Assembly (NCBI GenBank): GCA_963771545.1
Contig: CAVYTX010000002.1
Coordinates: 2,232,001 to 2,296,000 of the forward strand
Direction of reading: 5' to 3'
From: CAKZLS01 sp963771545
GTDB taxonomy: Bacteria; Pseudomonadota; Alphaproteobacteria; Rhodospirillales; Defluviicoccaceae
DNA: 64,000 nucleotides
How positions within the stretch are numbered: the first letter of the stretch is position 1; every line of letters begins with the position of its first letter. A program made the position numbers and the translations under genes. The notes beneath the pieces are model-generated. The model saw only the letters and a list, made by a program, of their open reading frames with translations, did not search any database and was not told the origin of the DNA. Positions 1 through 8,233 of this stretch are shown here, in pieces.

Positions 1-997
1 TCCCGACTGCCGCCAAAGCAAACGCGAACGTCCATATCAGTCCGACAACGAGGGTGATTAGAGTGGCCAAAATCAGGCGCATGGATCCAAAACAGACCGC
101 CAGCAACACCGAGACAAGGGTGAGCGACAGCGCTCCGGCGAGGCCCATTCCCGATTCGACGCTCGCAAGCTCCTCCGTCTCCAAAGCGGCCTCTCCCGTC
201 ATTCGCACCGTCACGCCATGGGCTCGATCCAGGTTAAGTTCATTGGCGAGCGCCCGGATGGCATCCATTGCCGCGGCGGCCGGCTGCATGGACGCGAAGT
301 CGAGAACGGGCTGAACCACGATCAGCCGAACCACCTTTTCATCGGCCGGCTCCGCCTCTCCCGACATGATTTGTTGCCACGACAGTTGAGCGAAGCGTCC
401 GGCCCGCTGCGCCTCCACCACGTCCGCGATGGCATTGAGGATGGGGGCTAGGTCAAATGTCGAAGCATCTGGAGCCTTCGCCACCTCATCGATCGCAAGG
501 CCCAACATCCCCAAGAGGCCACGCAGGCTGGGATCGGACGAGAGCGCTCCGAGAAACGGTTGCGCGGCCGCCAGTTTGTCGCTGAGTTCGTAAAGCGCAT
601 CCACGTCCAAATAAAGAAGACCGTTACGGCGAAAAAATGCGTCTCCTTGAGGATAGAAAACGTCGCCGAATACCTCCGGCCTATCCCTCAGACGGGCGGC
701 CAACGCCGTCGCCGCGTCATCGGCGAGATCAGCGGTTTGCCCCTCCGCCATCACCACGAGGGTATCATGAAATTGGGGAAAGGCTTCGTGTGCTTCTTGC
801 CACCAGCGCCGCCAAGGCAGCTCGCTCGATAGCATGTCGAGGGTGTCGGTGTTTACCGAGAAATTTTTCGCGGCATACACCCCGGCTCCGACCGCGAGCG
901 CGAGTGAGAGCAAGACAACGGCCAGCGCCCAGCGTCGCACGATTTCGGTCCACCGGATGAGGAATCGACGATAGGCGTATAGGAAACCGGAGGTCAT
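1..997 (-). CDS. hpnN: Hopanoid-associated RND/MMPL transporter HpnN, N-terminal part (cut by window edge)
   Basis: Reading the minus strand from the ATG at 997 gives an uninterrupted frame that runs off position 1 (about 332 codons visible). One N-terminal membrane helix (about residues 22-42) is followed by a large periplasmic loop containing NTDTLDMLSSELPWRR, and further helices start near residue 300, the layout of the first half of an RND/MMPL-type permease. The NTD-x-LDMLS-x-LPWR block is what I associate with HpnN, the inner-membrane pump that moves hopanoids towards the outer membrane. The rest (expected total about 850-900 aa) lies outside. HpnM, its usual partner, is 12 kb away in this window. 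Confidence is high for the superfamily and good for HpnN, given the surrounding hpn genes. Confidence 0.85.
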   Translation of the reverse strand, partial: MTSGFLYAYRRFLIRWTEIVRRWALAVVLLSLALAVGAGVYAAKNFSVNTDTLDMLSSELPWRRWWQEAHEAFPQFHDTLVVMAEGQTADLADDAATALAARLRDRPEVFGDVFYPQGDAFFRRNGLLYLDVDALYELSDKLAAAQPFLGALSSDPSLRGLLGMLGLAIDEVAKAPDASTFDLAPILNAIADVVEAQRAGRFAQLSWQQIMSGEAEPADEKVVRLIVVQPVLDFASMQPAAAAMDAIRALANELNLDRAHGVTVRMTGEAALETEELASVESGMGLAGALSLTLVSVLLAVCFGSMRLILATLITLVVGLIWTFAFALAAVG

Positions 998-1221
998 GAT
1001 GCGAACGTTCCCGCTCGGTCCCCGCCTTGGAGGCCGCAACAACGGTACCGCGCGCACCGGCATCCGAGCAGGCTGTTCCTCGCGTCACAAGCCCTTGGCT
1101 CTCGCGAGATCCACGCTCGCCCAACGAAACAGCCTGCCCGAGTCATATCATTCAGGCTCACCCGTTGTGTCACCCAAGAGTCAAAATCGCTTTGACATGA
1201 TGGTAAACGGAGTTTTTAACC

Positions 1222-1257
1222 GTCGGACGGGAGCCGATTTCGGCCGAGCCCTCCGAC
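1222..1257 (-). terminator. GC-rich hairpin after rpmF, possible terminator
   Basis: GTCGGA at 1222-1227 pairs with TCCGAC at 1252-1257, and an inner GCCGA/TCGGC stem extends it. It lies about 15 nt downstream of the rpmF stop. No clear U tract follows on the minus strand, so intrinsic termination is only a possibility. The rest of 998-1272 shows nothing I can assign. Confidence 0.3.
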
Positions 1258-1272
1258 CCGTAGGAGCGCCGC

Positions 1273-1449
1273 CTACTTGGGTTCGAGAACCTGCCGGCCA
1301 CGGTACATGCCCGTGGCTAAATCAATGTGATGGGGGCGCTTGAGTTCGCCGGACGCCTTGTCTTCCGCATAGGCGGCGGACTTCAATCCCTGGTGGGAGC
1401 GCCGCATTCCGCGTTTTGATTTCGACGTCTTCTTTCTAGGTACCGCCAT
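1273..1449 (-). CDS. rpmF: 50S ribosomal protein L32
   Basis: A 58-aa basic protein starting MAVPRKKTSKSKRGMRRSHQ, the canonical L32 N-terminus, and ending in GMYRGRQVLEPK. The longer open frame upstream is ignored because AAAGGA lies 7 nt before this ATG and L32 starts with MAVP. It is a component of the large ribosomal subunit near the peptidyl-transferase region. In many alphaproteobacteria rpmF lies by plsX or fabH; here it stands alone between hpnN and hisI, so it is probably transcribed from its own promoter in the 180-bp divergent gap with hisI. I see no unusual features. Confidence 0.97.
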   Translation of the reverse strand: MAVPRKKTSKSKRGMRRSHQGLKSAAYAEDKASGELKRPHHIDLATGMYRGRQVLEPK

Positions 1450-1629
1450 TTCGCTATCCTTTAAAACCGCCCGCGCCAAACCTCCCCCGCCTTTGCGCGG
1501 GATTGACGCGAGGGGGTTTTCTATCGTGTCATAACCCTGTCGCGCCACAAAAAAATCATCGCGCCGCCTTGCCCGTGTCCTGCCGGTATGACATATGACA
1601 CGTGCCCTCCGGACCTAAAAAGGATTGTG

Positions 1630-2136
1630 ATGCCCGTGAGTGAAAGCACTTCTTCCGAAAATATGGCTGGATTTTCGGCCCGCGTGAGTGTTGAACAAGT
1701 TGAGGAAGGCGCCGAACTCGCGCCGAAGTTTGACTCCAGCGGTCTTATCCCCGTGGTCACGACCGACGCGGCCTCCGGCGAAGTTCTCATGCACGCGTAC
1801 ATGAACGCCGAAGCGCTCTTGAAGACCATTGAACATGGCGAAGCGTTCTATTGGAGCCGCAGCCGCAAATGCCTGTGGCACAAGGGGGCGACCAGCGGAT
1901 TCGTCCAGAAAATTGTCGAGATGCGTATCGACGACGATCAGGATGCCGTGTGGCTGAGGGTCAAGGTCGAGGGTGACGCCAGTTGCCATGTTGGTTACCG
2001 ATCCTGCTTTTACCGTTCGATAGCGGTGGGCAGGGATGCGGCGGCAACCCGCGGCGCGCTGAAATTCGAAGAAAAAGCAAAAACCTTCGATCCCACCGAC
2101 GTGTACGGCGACGCTCCCAATCCAACGCAACTTTAG
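1630..2136 (+). CDS. hisI: Phosphoribosyl-AMP cyclohydrolase
   Basis: 168 aa. Catalyses the third step of histidine biosynthesis, opening the purine ring of phosphoribosyl-AMP; a cytoplasmic metal-dependent enzyme. Visible signatures are FYWSRSRKCLWHKGATSG, the acidic metal-binding stretch DDDQDAVW and the Cys motif CHVGYRSCFYR. No HisE pyrophosphatase domain follows, so it is the monofunctional form, somewhat long because of an N-terminal tail of about 35 residues. The ATG at 1630 is preferred over 1588 because AAAGGA ends 5-6 nt before it. It is not in a his operon here; the next gene converges on it 25 bp away. Confidence 0.95.
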   Translation: MPVSESTSSENMAGFSARVSVEQVEEGAELAPKFDSSGLIPVVTTDAASGEVLMHAYMNAEALLKTIEHGEAFYWSRSRKCLWHKGATSGFVQKIVEMRIDDDQDAVWLRVKVEGDASCHVGYRSCFYRSIAVGRDAAATRGALKFEEKAKTFDPTDVYGDAPNPTQL

Positions 2137-2161
2137 CCGCTTCCGAGGATCTCTGCGTCGT

Positions 2162-3145
2162 TTAGGCGTCGAGGGATTGCTTTGCCCATGCCGCGGCGCC
2201 GGTCACGGTCGCGTTCCCCGCCAGTTGCGCGACTTCGGTCCTAAAGGAGTTCTCGTAGGACGGCATGACTCGAGCTCTCATCGCGGCATCGACTTCTCCG
2301 CGGAACAATTCCGGCATGTCTTCCACCAAGCCCCCGCCCAAGAGAACGATTTCAGGAGCCAGAAGATTGACAACTCCCGCCATTGCCCAGCCGATGGTGC
2401 GGGCGGCGTCTCGAACAATCTCCTCGATGATGGCATCCCCAGCCGCGATGGATTCGGTGAGCGCGCGGCTGCGGATATTCCTGAGGTCCGTACCCGTCAT
2501 CGCCAGAAGATTGGGGGCTTCTCCCCGATACGCCGCCGCCGCCGCGGCCGACGAGATCGCGAGCCGCCCCGATACGGCTTCAAGGCATCCGCGCCGTCCG
2601 CATCCGCAATGTGGTCCATCGCGGATCACGGGCATATGCCCGATCTCCATGCAGGATCCGGTCGTGCCGCGCACAATTTCCCCTCTATAAACCGCGCCGC
2701 CGCCAATCCCCGTTCCGGGAAATACGCCGACAACGCAACGGGCGTCGCGAGCGGCGCCGAAGCGGTATTCGCCATAAATCCCGGCATCCACGTCGTTCAA
2801 AATAAAGGACGGACACCGAAACGCGCTTTCCAGTTCCTCCCGCACCTTCGTCTTTTTCCATCCGAGGTTGGGCATCTCCAGAACAATTCCCTTATCGAGA
2901 TCGAGCGGCCCCGGACACCCCACGCCGATACCCGCCACATCACCGGCCGTCAGCCCGGCGTCCGCCAAAGCCAATTCGATCAGTTCGATCATCCGGCGAA
3001 GGCCGCCCTTCACACCTTCTTGTGCCTTGGTCTTACGGCGTTTGCGGGTCAGAAGGTTAAAATCGTCATCGAAGACCACCGCTAGCATTTTTGTCCCGCC
3101 AAGGTCGAATCCAACCCAGTGCCTCTTCGCCTTTTCGGACGGCAT
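2162..3145 (-). CDS. ROK-family sugar kinase (glucokinase-like)
   Basis: 327 aa. N-terminal ATP-binding motif FDLGGTKM, then GVGCPGPLD, the catalytic base region LNDVDAGIYGE, GTGIGGG, and the ROK zinc motif in EIGHMP followed by CGCGRRGCLEAVSG. These mark a ROK-family hexokinase, usually a glucokinase or fructokinase using ATP. The exact substrate cannot be read from sequence. With several glycogen-degrading genes in the same window, a glucokinase role in re-phosphorylating free glucose is attractive but is inference. The full length matches the family (about 300-330 aa) and all Cys ligands of the zinc site are present. Confidence 0.9.
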   Translation of the reverse strand: MPSEKAKRHWVGFDLGGTKMLAVVFDDDFNLLTRKRRKTKAQEGVKGGLRRMIELIELALADAGLTAGDVAGIGVGCPGPLDLDKGIVLEMPNLGWKKTKVREELESAFRCPSFILNDVDAGIYGEYRFGAARDARCVVGVFPGTGIGGGAVYRGEIVRGTTGSCMEIGHMPVIRDGPHCGCGRRGCLEAVSGRLAISSAAAAAAYRGEAPNLLAMTGTDLRNIRSRALTESIAAGDAIIEEIVRDAARTIGWAMAGVVNLLAPEIVLLGGGLVEDMPELFRGEVDAAMRARVMPSYENSFRTEVAQLAGNATVTGAAAWAKQSLDA

Positions 3146-3427
3146 TCGATTTAACTCCCAACGCCTTGCGACACAACGGAAGGCTGCCGATGCATATTTG
3201 GCACACCTGGAACGAATAGTTAGCTACGCACATGGCCTGTATGTACGAGAGTTTTCATATTGAAAACAGGCTATTTATCGAACCGACATCTTAAAATCCG
3301 GATTCTTTTAAAGGTTTAATCCCCTCTTTTCGTACCGGTCAAAGCAATCTATGTTGTGTTCCATCGTTCTGAACCTGATGCTACTCTGGAGATCCGTGAC
3401 GTGGCGGTAGAAAAGCGGGGGAGATCC

Positions 3428-4369
3428 ATGCGTGTCCTTTTGGCGAAGCCGCGAGGTTTCTGCGCCGGCGTGGAGCGGGCAATCGAGATCGTGGAGCGGG
3501 CAATCGAGATCTACGGCCCGCCGGTCTACGTGCGTCACGAGATCGTCCACAATCGCCACGTCGTCGAGTCGCTGCGCGCCAAAGGCGCGGTATTCGTTGA
3601 AGAGCTTGAAGAGATCCCGGATGGCGCGGTTACGGTGTTTAGCGCCCATGGCGTTTCGGCGACCGTGGAGGACGATGCGCGGCGACGAAATCTTCCCGTG
3701 ATCGACGCCACATGTCCACTAGTTTCCAAAGTTCATAAGGAAGGCCGCAATCACGCCCGCAAGGGCCGGGAAGTCATCCTCATAGGCCACGCGGGGCATC
3801 CGGAGGTGGAAGGGACGCAGGGACGGATCCCCGGCGGGGTTCACTTGGTCTCGGGCGTTGATCAAGTGGCTGGCGTTGAGGTTCGAGACCCTACTCAGGT
3901 CGCCTACGTCACCCAAACCACCCTGAGCGTTGACGATACGCGAGATGTTATCGAGGGTTTGAAGGAGCGTTTTCCAACGATCGTCGGCCCCGACGTTAAA
4001 GATATCTGTTACGCGACGCAAAATCGCCAACAGGCGGTCCGTGAACTAGCGGCGCAGGTTAATCTTCTGCTCGTGGTTGGCGCCCAAAACAGTTCGAACT
4101 CCAACCGTCTCCGCGAAATCGGGTCGGAAATCGGAATTCCGAGCTACTTGATCGATGACGCTTCCGCGCTTAATCCCGACTGGCTCGTTGACGTCGAGAC
4201 GGTGGGTGTCACGGCCGGAGCATCGGCGCCCGAAGAGCTTGTGCAAGACCTGATCGCCCGCCTTGGCGAATTCGGTAACGTCACCGTTGAGGAGCTCAAC
4301 GGTGTCGACGAACACATGCAGTTTAAATTACCGCGCGAATTGCTCCAGCCGACTGTCGCGGCTGAATAA
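3428..4369 (+). CDS. ispH: 4-hydroxy-3-methylbut-2-enyl diphosphate reductase
   Basis: 313 aa. Last enzyme of the MEP isoprenoid pathway, converting HMBPP to IPP and DMAPP with a [4Fe-4S] cluster. The three cluster cysteines are seen in PRGFCAGV, DATCPLVSKVH and DICYATQNRQ; the substrate-binding HEIVHN, SAHGVS, GHAGHPEVEG and NSSNSNRL motifs are intact. The start at 3428 follows GGGGGAGA and gives MRVLLAKPRG, the usual N-terminus; the open frame extends 24 codons upstream without family similarity. A perfect 21-bp tandem repeat at about 3472-3513 encodes VERAIEI twice, without changing the family length. It lies just upstream of hpnH (21-bp gap), probably co-transcribed, so isoprenoid supply is coupled with hopanoid synthesis. 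Confidence 0.96.
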   Translation: MRVLLAKPRGFCAGVERAIEIVERAIEIYGPPVYVRHEIVHNRHVVESLRAKGAVFVEELEEIPDGAVTVFSAHGVSATVEDDARRRNLPVIDATCPLVSKVHKEGRNHARKGREVILIGHAGHPEVEGTQGRIPGGVHLVSGVDQVAGVEVRDPTQVAYVTQTTLSVDDTRDVIEGLKERFPTIVGPDVKDICYATQNRQQAVRELAAQVNLLLVVGAQNSSNSNRLREIGSEIGIPSYLIDDASALNPDWLVDVETVGVTAGASAPEELVQDLIARLGEFGNVTVEELNGVDEHMQFKLPRELLQPTVAAE

Positions 4370-4390
4370 CACAACAGGTTATCAGACGTT

Positions 4391-5530
4391 ATGAGTGTTC
4401 CGCTTATCCAACAGCTACGCGTGGGTTCCTACATCCTCGGCAAGAAATTGCGGGGAACTCAAAAGTACCCGCTTGTGCTCATGCTTGAACCGTTGTTCCG
4501 GTGCAACCTAGCTTGCCCGGGGTGCGGCAAAATCGATTATGAGGATTCGATCCTCAACAAGCGGCTGAGCGTCGAGGAGTGTCTCGCCGCGGTCGATGAG
4601 TGTGGCGCCCCCATCGTTTCAATTCCCGGCGGCGAACCGCTGCTCCACAAGGAAATCGACAAGATTGTTTCCGGCATTATCGCGCGCAAGAAATTCGTGT
4701 ACCTGTGCACGAACGGACTGCTGCTCGAGAAGAAACTCAATCTTTTCAAGCCGAGTCAGTACCTGACATTCTCGGTCCACTTGGATGGCTTGGAGGAGCA
4801 GCACGACCACGCGGTCAATCAGCCGGGCACGTTCAAGCGGGCGGTGTCCGCGATCAAGAAGGCCCGCTCCCTGGGTTTCCGGGTTAACGTCAACTGTACG
4901 CTCTTCAATCACATGACGGCCGACGAAGTGGCGGCCTTCTTTACCTTCTGTAGCGAAGATCTGGACATCGAGGGCATTACCGTCTCGCCTGGATATGCCT
5001 ATGAGCGCGCGCCCGACCAAGAGCATTTCCTCAATCGATCCCGAACAAAGCAGTTGTTCCGGGACATTTTCGAGCGCCGCGGCGACAGTAAATGGCGGTT
5101 CAGCCAATCTTCGCTCTTTTTGGATTTTCTTGCCGGCAATCAAGAGTACCGGTGCACGCCGTGGGGCAATCCAACCCGCAACGTATTTGGTTGGCAGCGT
5201 CCTTGTTACCTTCTCAACGAGGGCTACACGCGAACCTTTTGGGAACTTATGGAAGAAACGGCTTGGGACCGTTACGGTACCGGCAATTATGAGAAATGCG
5301 CGAATTGCATGGTCCATTGCGGATATGAGGCCACCGCCGTCAATGACACCGTTTCCAATCCGTGGAAGGCTCTAAAGGCGGCGTTGAGCGGCCCGCGCAC
5401 GCGGATTCCCATGGCCCCCGAAATACCCCTGCAAGACCAGCGGCCAGCCGAGTTCATATACGAATCGCTCGTTAAGAATTTAGGCGCCGAATTGGAGAAA
5501 CGGCCCGGCGGTGAGCGCGACGCGGCGTAG
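4391..5530 (+). CDS. hpnH: Adenosyl-hopene transferase HpnH (radical SAM)
   Basis: 379 aa. The radical SAM motif CNLACPGC (about residues 38-45) binds the [4Fe-4S] cluster; IPGGEPLLH and the C-terminal CANCMVHCGYE match the HpnH family. By family knowledge it joins the 5'-deoxyadenosyl moiety of SAM to hopene, giving adenosylhopane, the first step of extended-side-chain hopanoids. It follows ispH and converges on hpnG, the next enzyme of the path, whose 3' end overlaps it by 51 bp. Length is typical. There is no sign of damage. Confidence 0.96.
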   Translation: MSVPLIQQLRVGSYILGKKLRGTQKYPLVLMLEPLFRCNLACPGCGKIDYEDSILNKRLSVEECLAAVDECGAPIVSIPGGEPLLHKEIDKIVSGIIARKKFVYLCTNGLLLEKKLNLFKPSQYLTFSVHLDGLEEQHDHAVNQPGTFKRAVSAIKKARSLGFRVNVNCTLFNHMTADEVAAFFTFCSEDLDIEGITVSPGYAYERAPDQEHFLNRSRTKQLFRDIFERRGDSKWRFSQSSLFLDFLAGNQEYRCTPWGNPTRNVFGWQRPCYLLNEGYTRTFWELMEETAWDRYGTGNYEKCANCMVHCGYEATAVNDTVSNPWKALKAALSGPRTRIPMAPEIPLQDQRPAEFIYESLVKNLGAELEKRPGGERDAA

Positions 5531-6172
5531 AGTCGCTAATGCCTTTTCGGAATCTCTTGCAAGGCTGATCAGCGCGGGAACATGTTGAGGATGCGCCGCT
5601 AGGCCCGTGATCACCGCCCATGCCCGGGGGCGGCCATCGGCGCCGACAAGACCGGTTACCCAGATGGGAATACTTCGATCGACCGGATCCGCGATCGCCC
5701 GCACGGCCAAAAAAGGAACACCAAGATCGGCGGCTGTTTGGGCAACGGCGTGGCTCTCCATATCCACGGCGGCTGCTCCCGTCCGCTCATGAAGTAGCCG
5801 CTTCTCCGCGGATAAAAGTACGGGCCGGTCGCGACCAACAACATCGGCTCCTTCGACCGCAAAGTCGGTGCCGAGAACGGCCATCAATCGGCGGCGCCAC
5901 GCGGGATCGCAATGGAAGCGGGATCGATTCGGACCGATCACCGTCGTGGCGACCACGAGCGTCCCCGAGACCAAGGTTTGTAGCAATCCCCCGGCGATGC
6001 CGAAGCTCACCAGTCCGATGCATCCCTCCGACACAAGGCTCCGCGCCGCCTCCCCCGCTCCTTTCGAATCGCCGCCGACACAACGAACCAACGGCCTTTC
6101 TGGTTGGTGCGACAAGGCGTCGATACAGTCCGCCTCACGGGCAAGACCGGTAATGACGCCAAGACGGCCCAC
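5480..6172 (-). CDS. hpnG: Hopanoid-associated phosphorylase HpnG
   Basis: 230 aa with the nucleoside-phosphorylase fold signature AVDMESHAVAQTAADLGVP and an N-terminal GVITGLAREADC. The family releases adenine from adenosylhopane, giving ribosylhopane or its phosphate. The ATG abuts the shc stop codon, so it is the last gene of the minus-strand hopanoid operon. Its 3' end lies inside the end of hpnH on the other strand (51-bp convergent overlap), so the two transcripts are antisense at their tails. The substrate role comes from family knowledge and the hpnH neighbourhood. Confidence 0.93.
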   Translation of the reverse strand: MGRLGVITGLAREADCIDALSHQPERPLVRCVGGDSKGAGEAARSLVSEGCIGLVSFGIAGGLLQTLVSGTLVVATTVIGPNRSRFHCDPAWRRRLMAVLGTDFAVEGADVVGRDRPVLLSAEKRLLHERTGAAAVDMESHAVAQTAADLGVPFLAVRAIADPVDRSIPIWVTGLVGADGRPRAWAVITGLAAHPQHVPALISLARDSEKALATLRRVALTAGPFLQFGA

Positions 6173-8131
6173 TCATATACCGTACATGGTGGTCTTGGCG
6201 TTGGACTGGCTCAGGTTCCGGTAACGGGCGAGAGCCCATAAAGGAAAATAAGCGCTGTAACCATGGTAGCTCAGGTAAAACACCTTCGGGAAGCCGACGG
6301 CGTTGTAGTAGTTCTCGTGCCACTTTCCGCCCTCGCGAGGCGCTTCCAACAAGTAGCCGATCCCTCGCCGTACGTGGTCGCTATCCACTTCGCCGGCCGC
6401 CATGAGCCCAAGTACCGCCCACGCCGTTTGAGACGGGGTACTGGCCTTGGTATCCTGCTTGCGGTCGGCCCAGTAGCTGGCGCAGTCCTCGCCCCATCCG
6501 CCGTCATCCCGTTGGCGTGACTTCAACCAATTGACCGCTTTGCGAATGTAGGGCGCGCCGGGGTCCTCGCCGATGGCGTTGAGCGCGCACAGAACCGACC
6601 AAGTCCCGTATACGTAATTGGTTCCCCACCGGCCGAACCAGGATCCGTCTGCTTCTTGCTGACGCTTAAGATATTCAAGCGATCGGGTCACGGTCGGATG
6701 AGCACGGTCATATCCGAGTTGCGCCAGCATACCGAGACAGCGCGCGGTCACATCGGCCGTTGGCGGATCGAGGAGCGCGCAGTGATCGGCAAACGGAATG
6801 TTATTCAGGGAATAGTGCACGTTGTCGGCATCGAAAGCGCCCCAACCACCGTTCTTGCTCTCCATGCCGAGGACCCATTCTGTGCCCCGAGCGATGGCTT
6901 CGCGGGATTTTTCATCGCCCGCGCGATCCAAGCTCATGACCACGGCGGCGGTATCGTCCACGTCGGGGTAATAATCGTTCCAGTACTGAAAGGCCCAGCC
7001 TCCGGGCCGAACATGGCCCCGATTGGCTTTCCAGTCCCCGTAAACGTTCAGGATCTGCCGATCGCGCAACCACTGATTCGCCTGCATTACAATCGGGTCG
7101 TCGGCGCTGAATCCGGTTTCCAGCATGCTATGAAGGGCAAGGGAGGTATCCCAAACCGGCGAGAGGCAGGGCTGACAATAGCCTTCGTCGTCGTGGATAA
7201 CGACCATCTTGTCGATGGCCCGGCGCGCTGTCAGGAACTCCGGATCGTCGCGCGGGCAACCGAGGGCGTCCAGCGCCATCACCGCATTGGCCATGGCCGG
7301 AAAAATACCACCCAGCCCCTCTTCGCCATTGAACCGCTCTCTCACGAAATCCATCGCCTTGTCGATGGCTTTCTTTTCGAGAAACTCGGGAAACAGGGGA
7401 TCGCACAAGCGTCCCACTTTATCCAAGACCAGCAAAAGGTCACCCAAGCGGCGGCCGGTCGGATTCTTGAGATACGCCTTTTGCTTCTCGGGAGGGACGG
7501 TGAACAGCTCCCTGATCGCGATACCCCTCGGATTGGCGGCCCGGGGCTTAACCGCCGCCAGCACGAAAAGCGGCACCATCACGGTTCGAGACCAGTATGA
7601 CACCTTGTCGATGTGGAACGGCGCCCATTTCGGCAACAACATGGCTTCCGGCCGCATCCAGGGGACGGCTCGCCACGGGACTTGCTCGAACAGCGCCAAG
7701 GCGATGCGTGTGAACACGTTCGCTTCCGCCGCGCCGCCGTGGGCAAGAACGGCTTCTCTCGCGCGTTTCATGTGAGGCGCGTCCGGATCGTCTCCGATGC
7801 ATTTGAGGGCGTAATAGGCCTTGACGGTGGCGCTCAGATCGAAATCGCCATCGTGGTATAGCGGCCACCCCCCATGGCGGCCCTGTCTCCGCCGCAAGTA
7901 ATTGCCGATCTTGCCTTCGATCTCGTCGTTGATGTCGCCGAGATAATGATTCAACAGGATATATTCGGCCGGGATGGTGGCATCGGCCTCAAGCTCGAAC
8001 ACCCAATGGCCGTCATCGGCCTGACGGCTGGCGAGCCACGCCGCCGCCTCGTCGATAACCTCGTCGAGCGCACCCCTTATATGGACCGCCGCCGCCTGTA
8101 CCGCATCCGCGGTTGCAGACAGGTTTCCCAT
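6173..8131 (-). CDS. shc: Squalene-hopene cyclase
   Basis: 652 aa, the usual length. Cyclises squalene to hopene and diplopterol at the cytoplasmic membrane. The catalytic acid motif DVDDTA is at residues 390-395, in the context YWNDYYPDVDDTAAV. Several QW repeats are visible, for example GHWVFEL, GGWAFQYWNDYY, NGGWGAF, DGSWFGRWG and DDGGWGED. GGTGAGGC just before the ATG supports the start. There is a 102-bp gap to hpnE upstream and direct adjacency to hpnG downstream. Also called hpnF. Identification is certain. Confidence 0.98.
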   Translation of the reverse strand: MGNLSATADAVQAAAVHIRGALDEVIDEAAAWLASRQADDGHWVFELEADATIPAEYILLNHYLGDINDEIEGKIGNYLRRRQGRHGGWPLYHDGDFDLSATVKAYYALKCIGDDPDAPHMKRAREAVLAHGGAAEANVFTRIALALFEQVPWRAVPWMRPEAMLLPKWAPFHIDKVSYWSRTVMVPLFVLAAVKPRAANPRGIAIRELFTVPPEKQKAYLKNPTGRRLGDLLLVLDKVGRLCDPLFPEFLEKKAIDKAMDFVRERFNGEEGLGGIFPAMANAVMALDALGCPRDDPEFLTARRAIDKMVVIHDDEGYCQPCLSPVWDTSLALHSMLETGFSADDPIVMQANQWLRDRQILNVYGDWKANRGHVRPGGWAFQYWNDYYPDVDDTAAVVMSLDRAGDEKSREAIARGTEWVLGMESKNGGWGAFDADNVHYSLNNIPFADHCALLDPPTADVTARCLGMLAQLGYDRAHPTVTRSLEYLKRQQEADGSWFGRWGTNYVYGTWSVLCALNAIGEDPGAPYIRKAVNWLKSRQRDDGGWGEDCASYWADRKQDTKASTPSQTAWAVLGLMAAGEVDSDHVRRGIGYLLEAPREGGKWHENYYNAVGFPKVFYLSYHGYSAYFPLWALARYRNLSQSNAKTTMYGI

Positions 8132-8233
8132 GCCTCACCCCCTGAAGCGACCTCCCGGGCCGAAGTGTCCCGCGCGGAAGCGTCACCATGGTGTATCAAT
8201 CCTGCCGTTTGGTGGGGGATAAAGCGGGCAATG

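Noticed and set aside
765..1124. 119-aa minus-strand frame across the hpnN start
   Set aside because: It is in a different frame from the HpnN sequence, has no family similarity and is Arg-rich, typical of a shadow of a GC-rich gene.
1588..1629. Upstream ATG of hisI
   Set aside because: The ATG at 1630 has a good AAAGGA site, and the 14 extra residues are not HisI-like.
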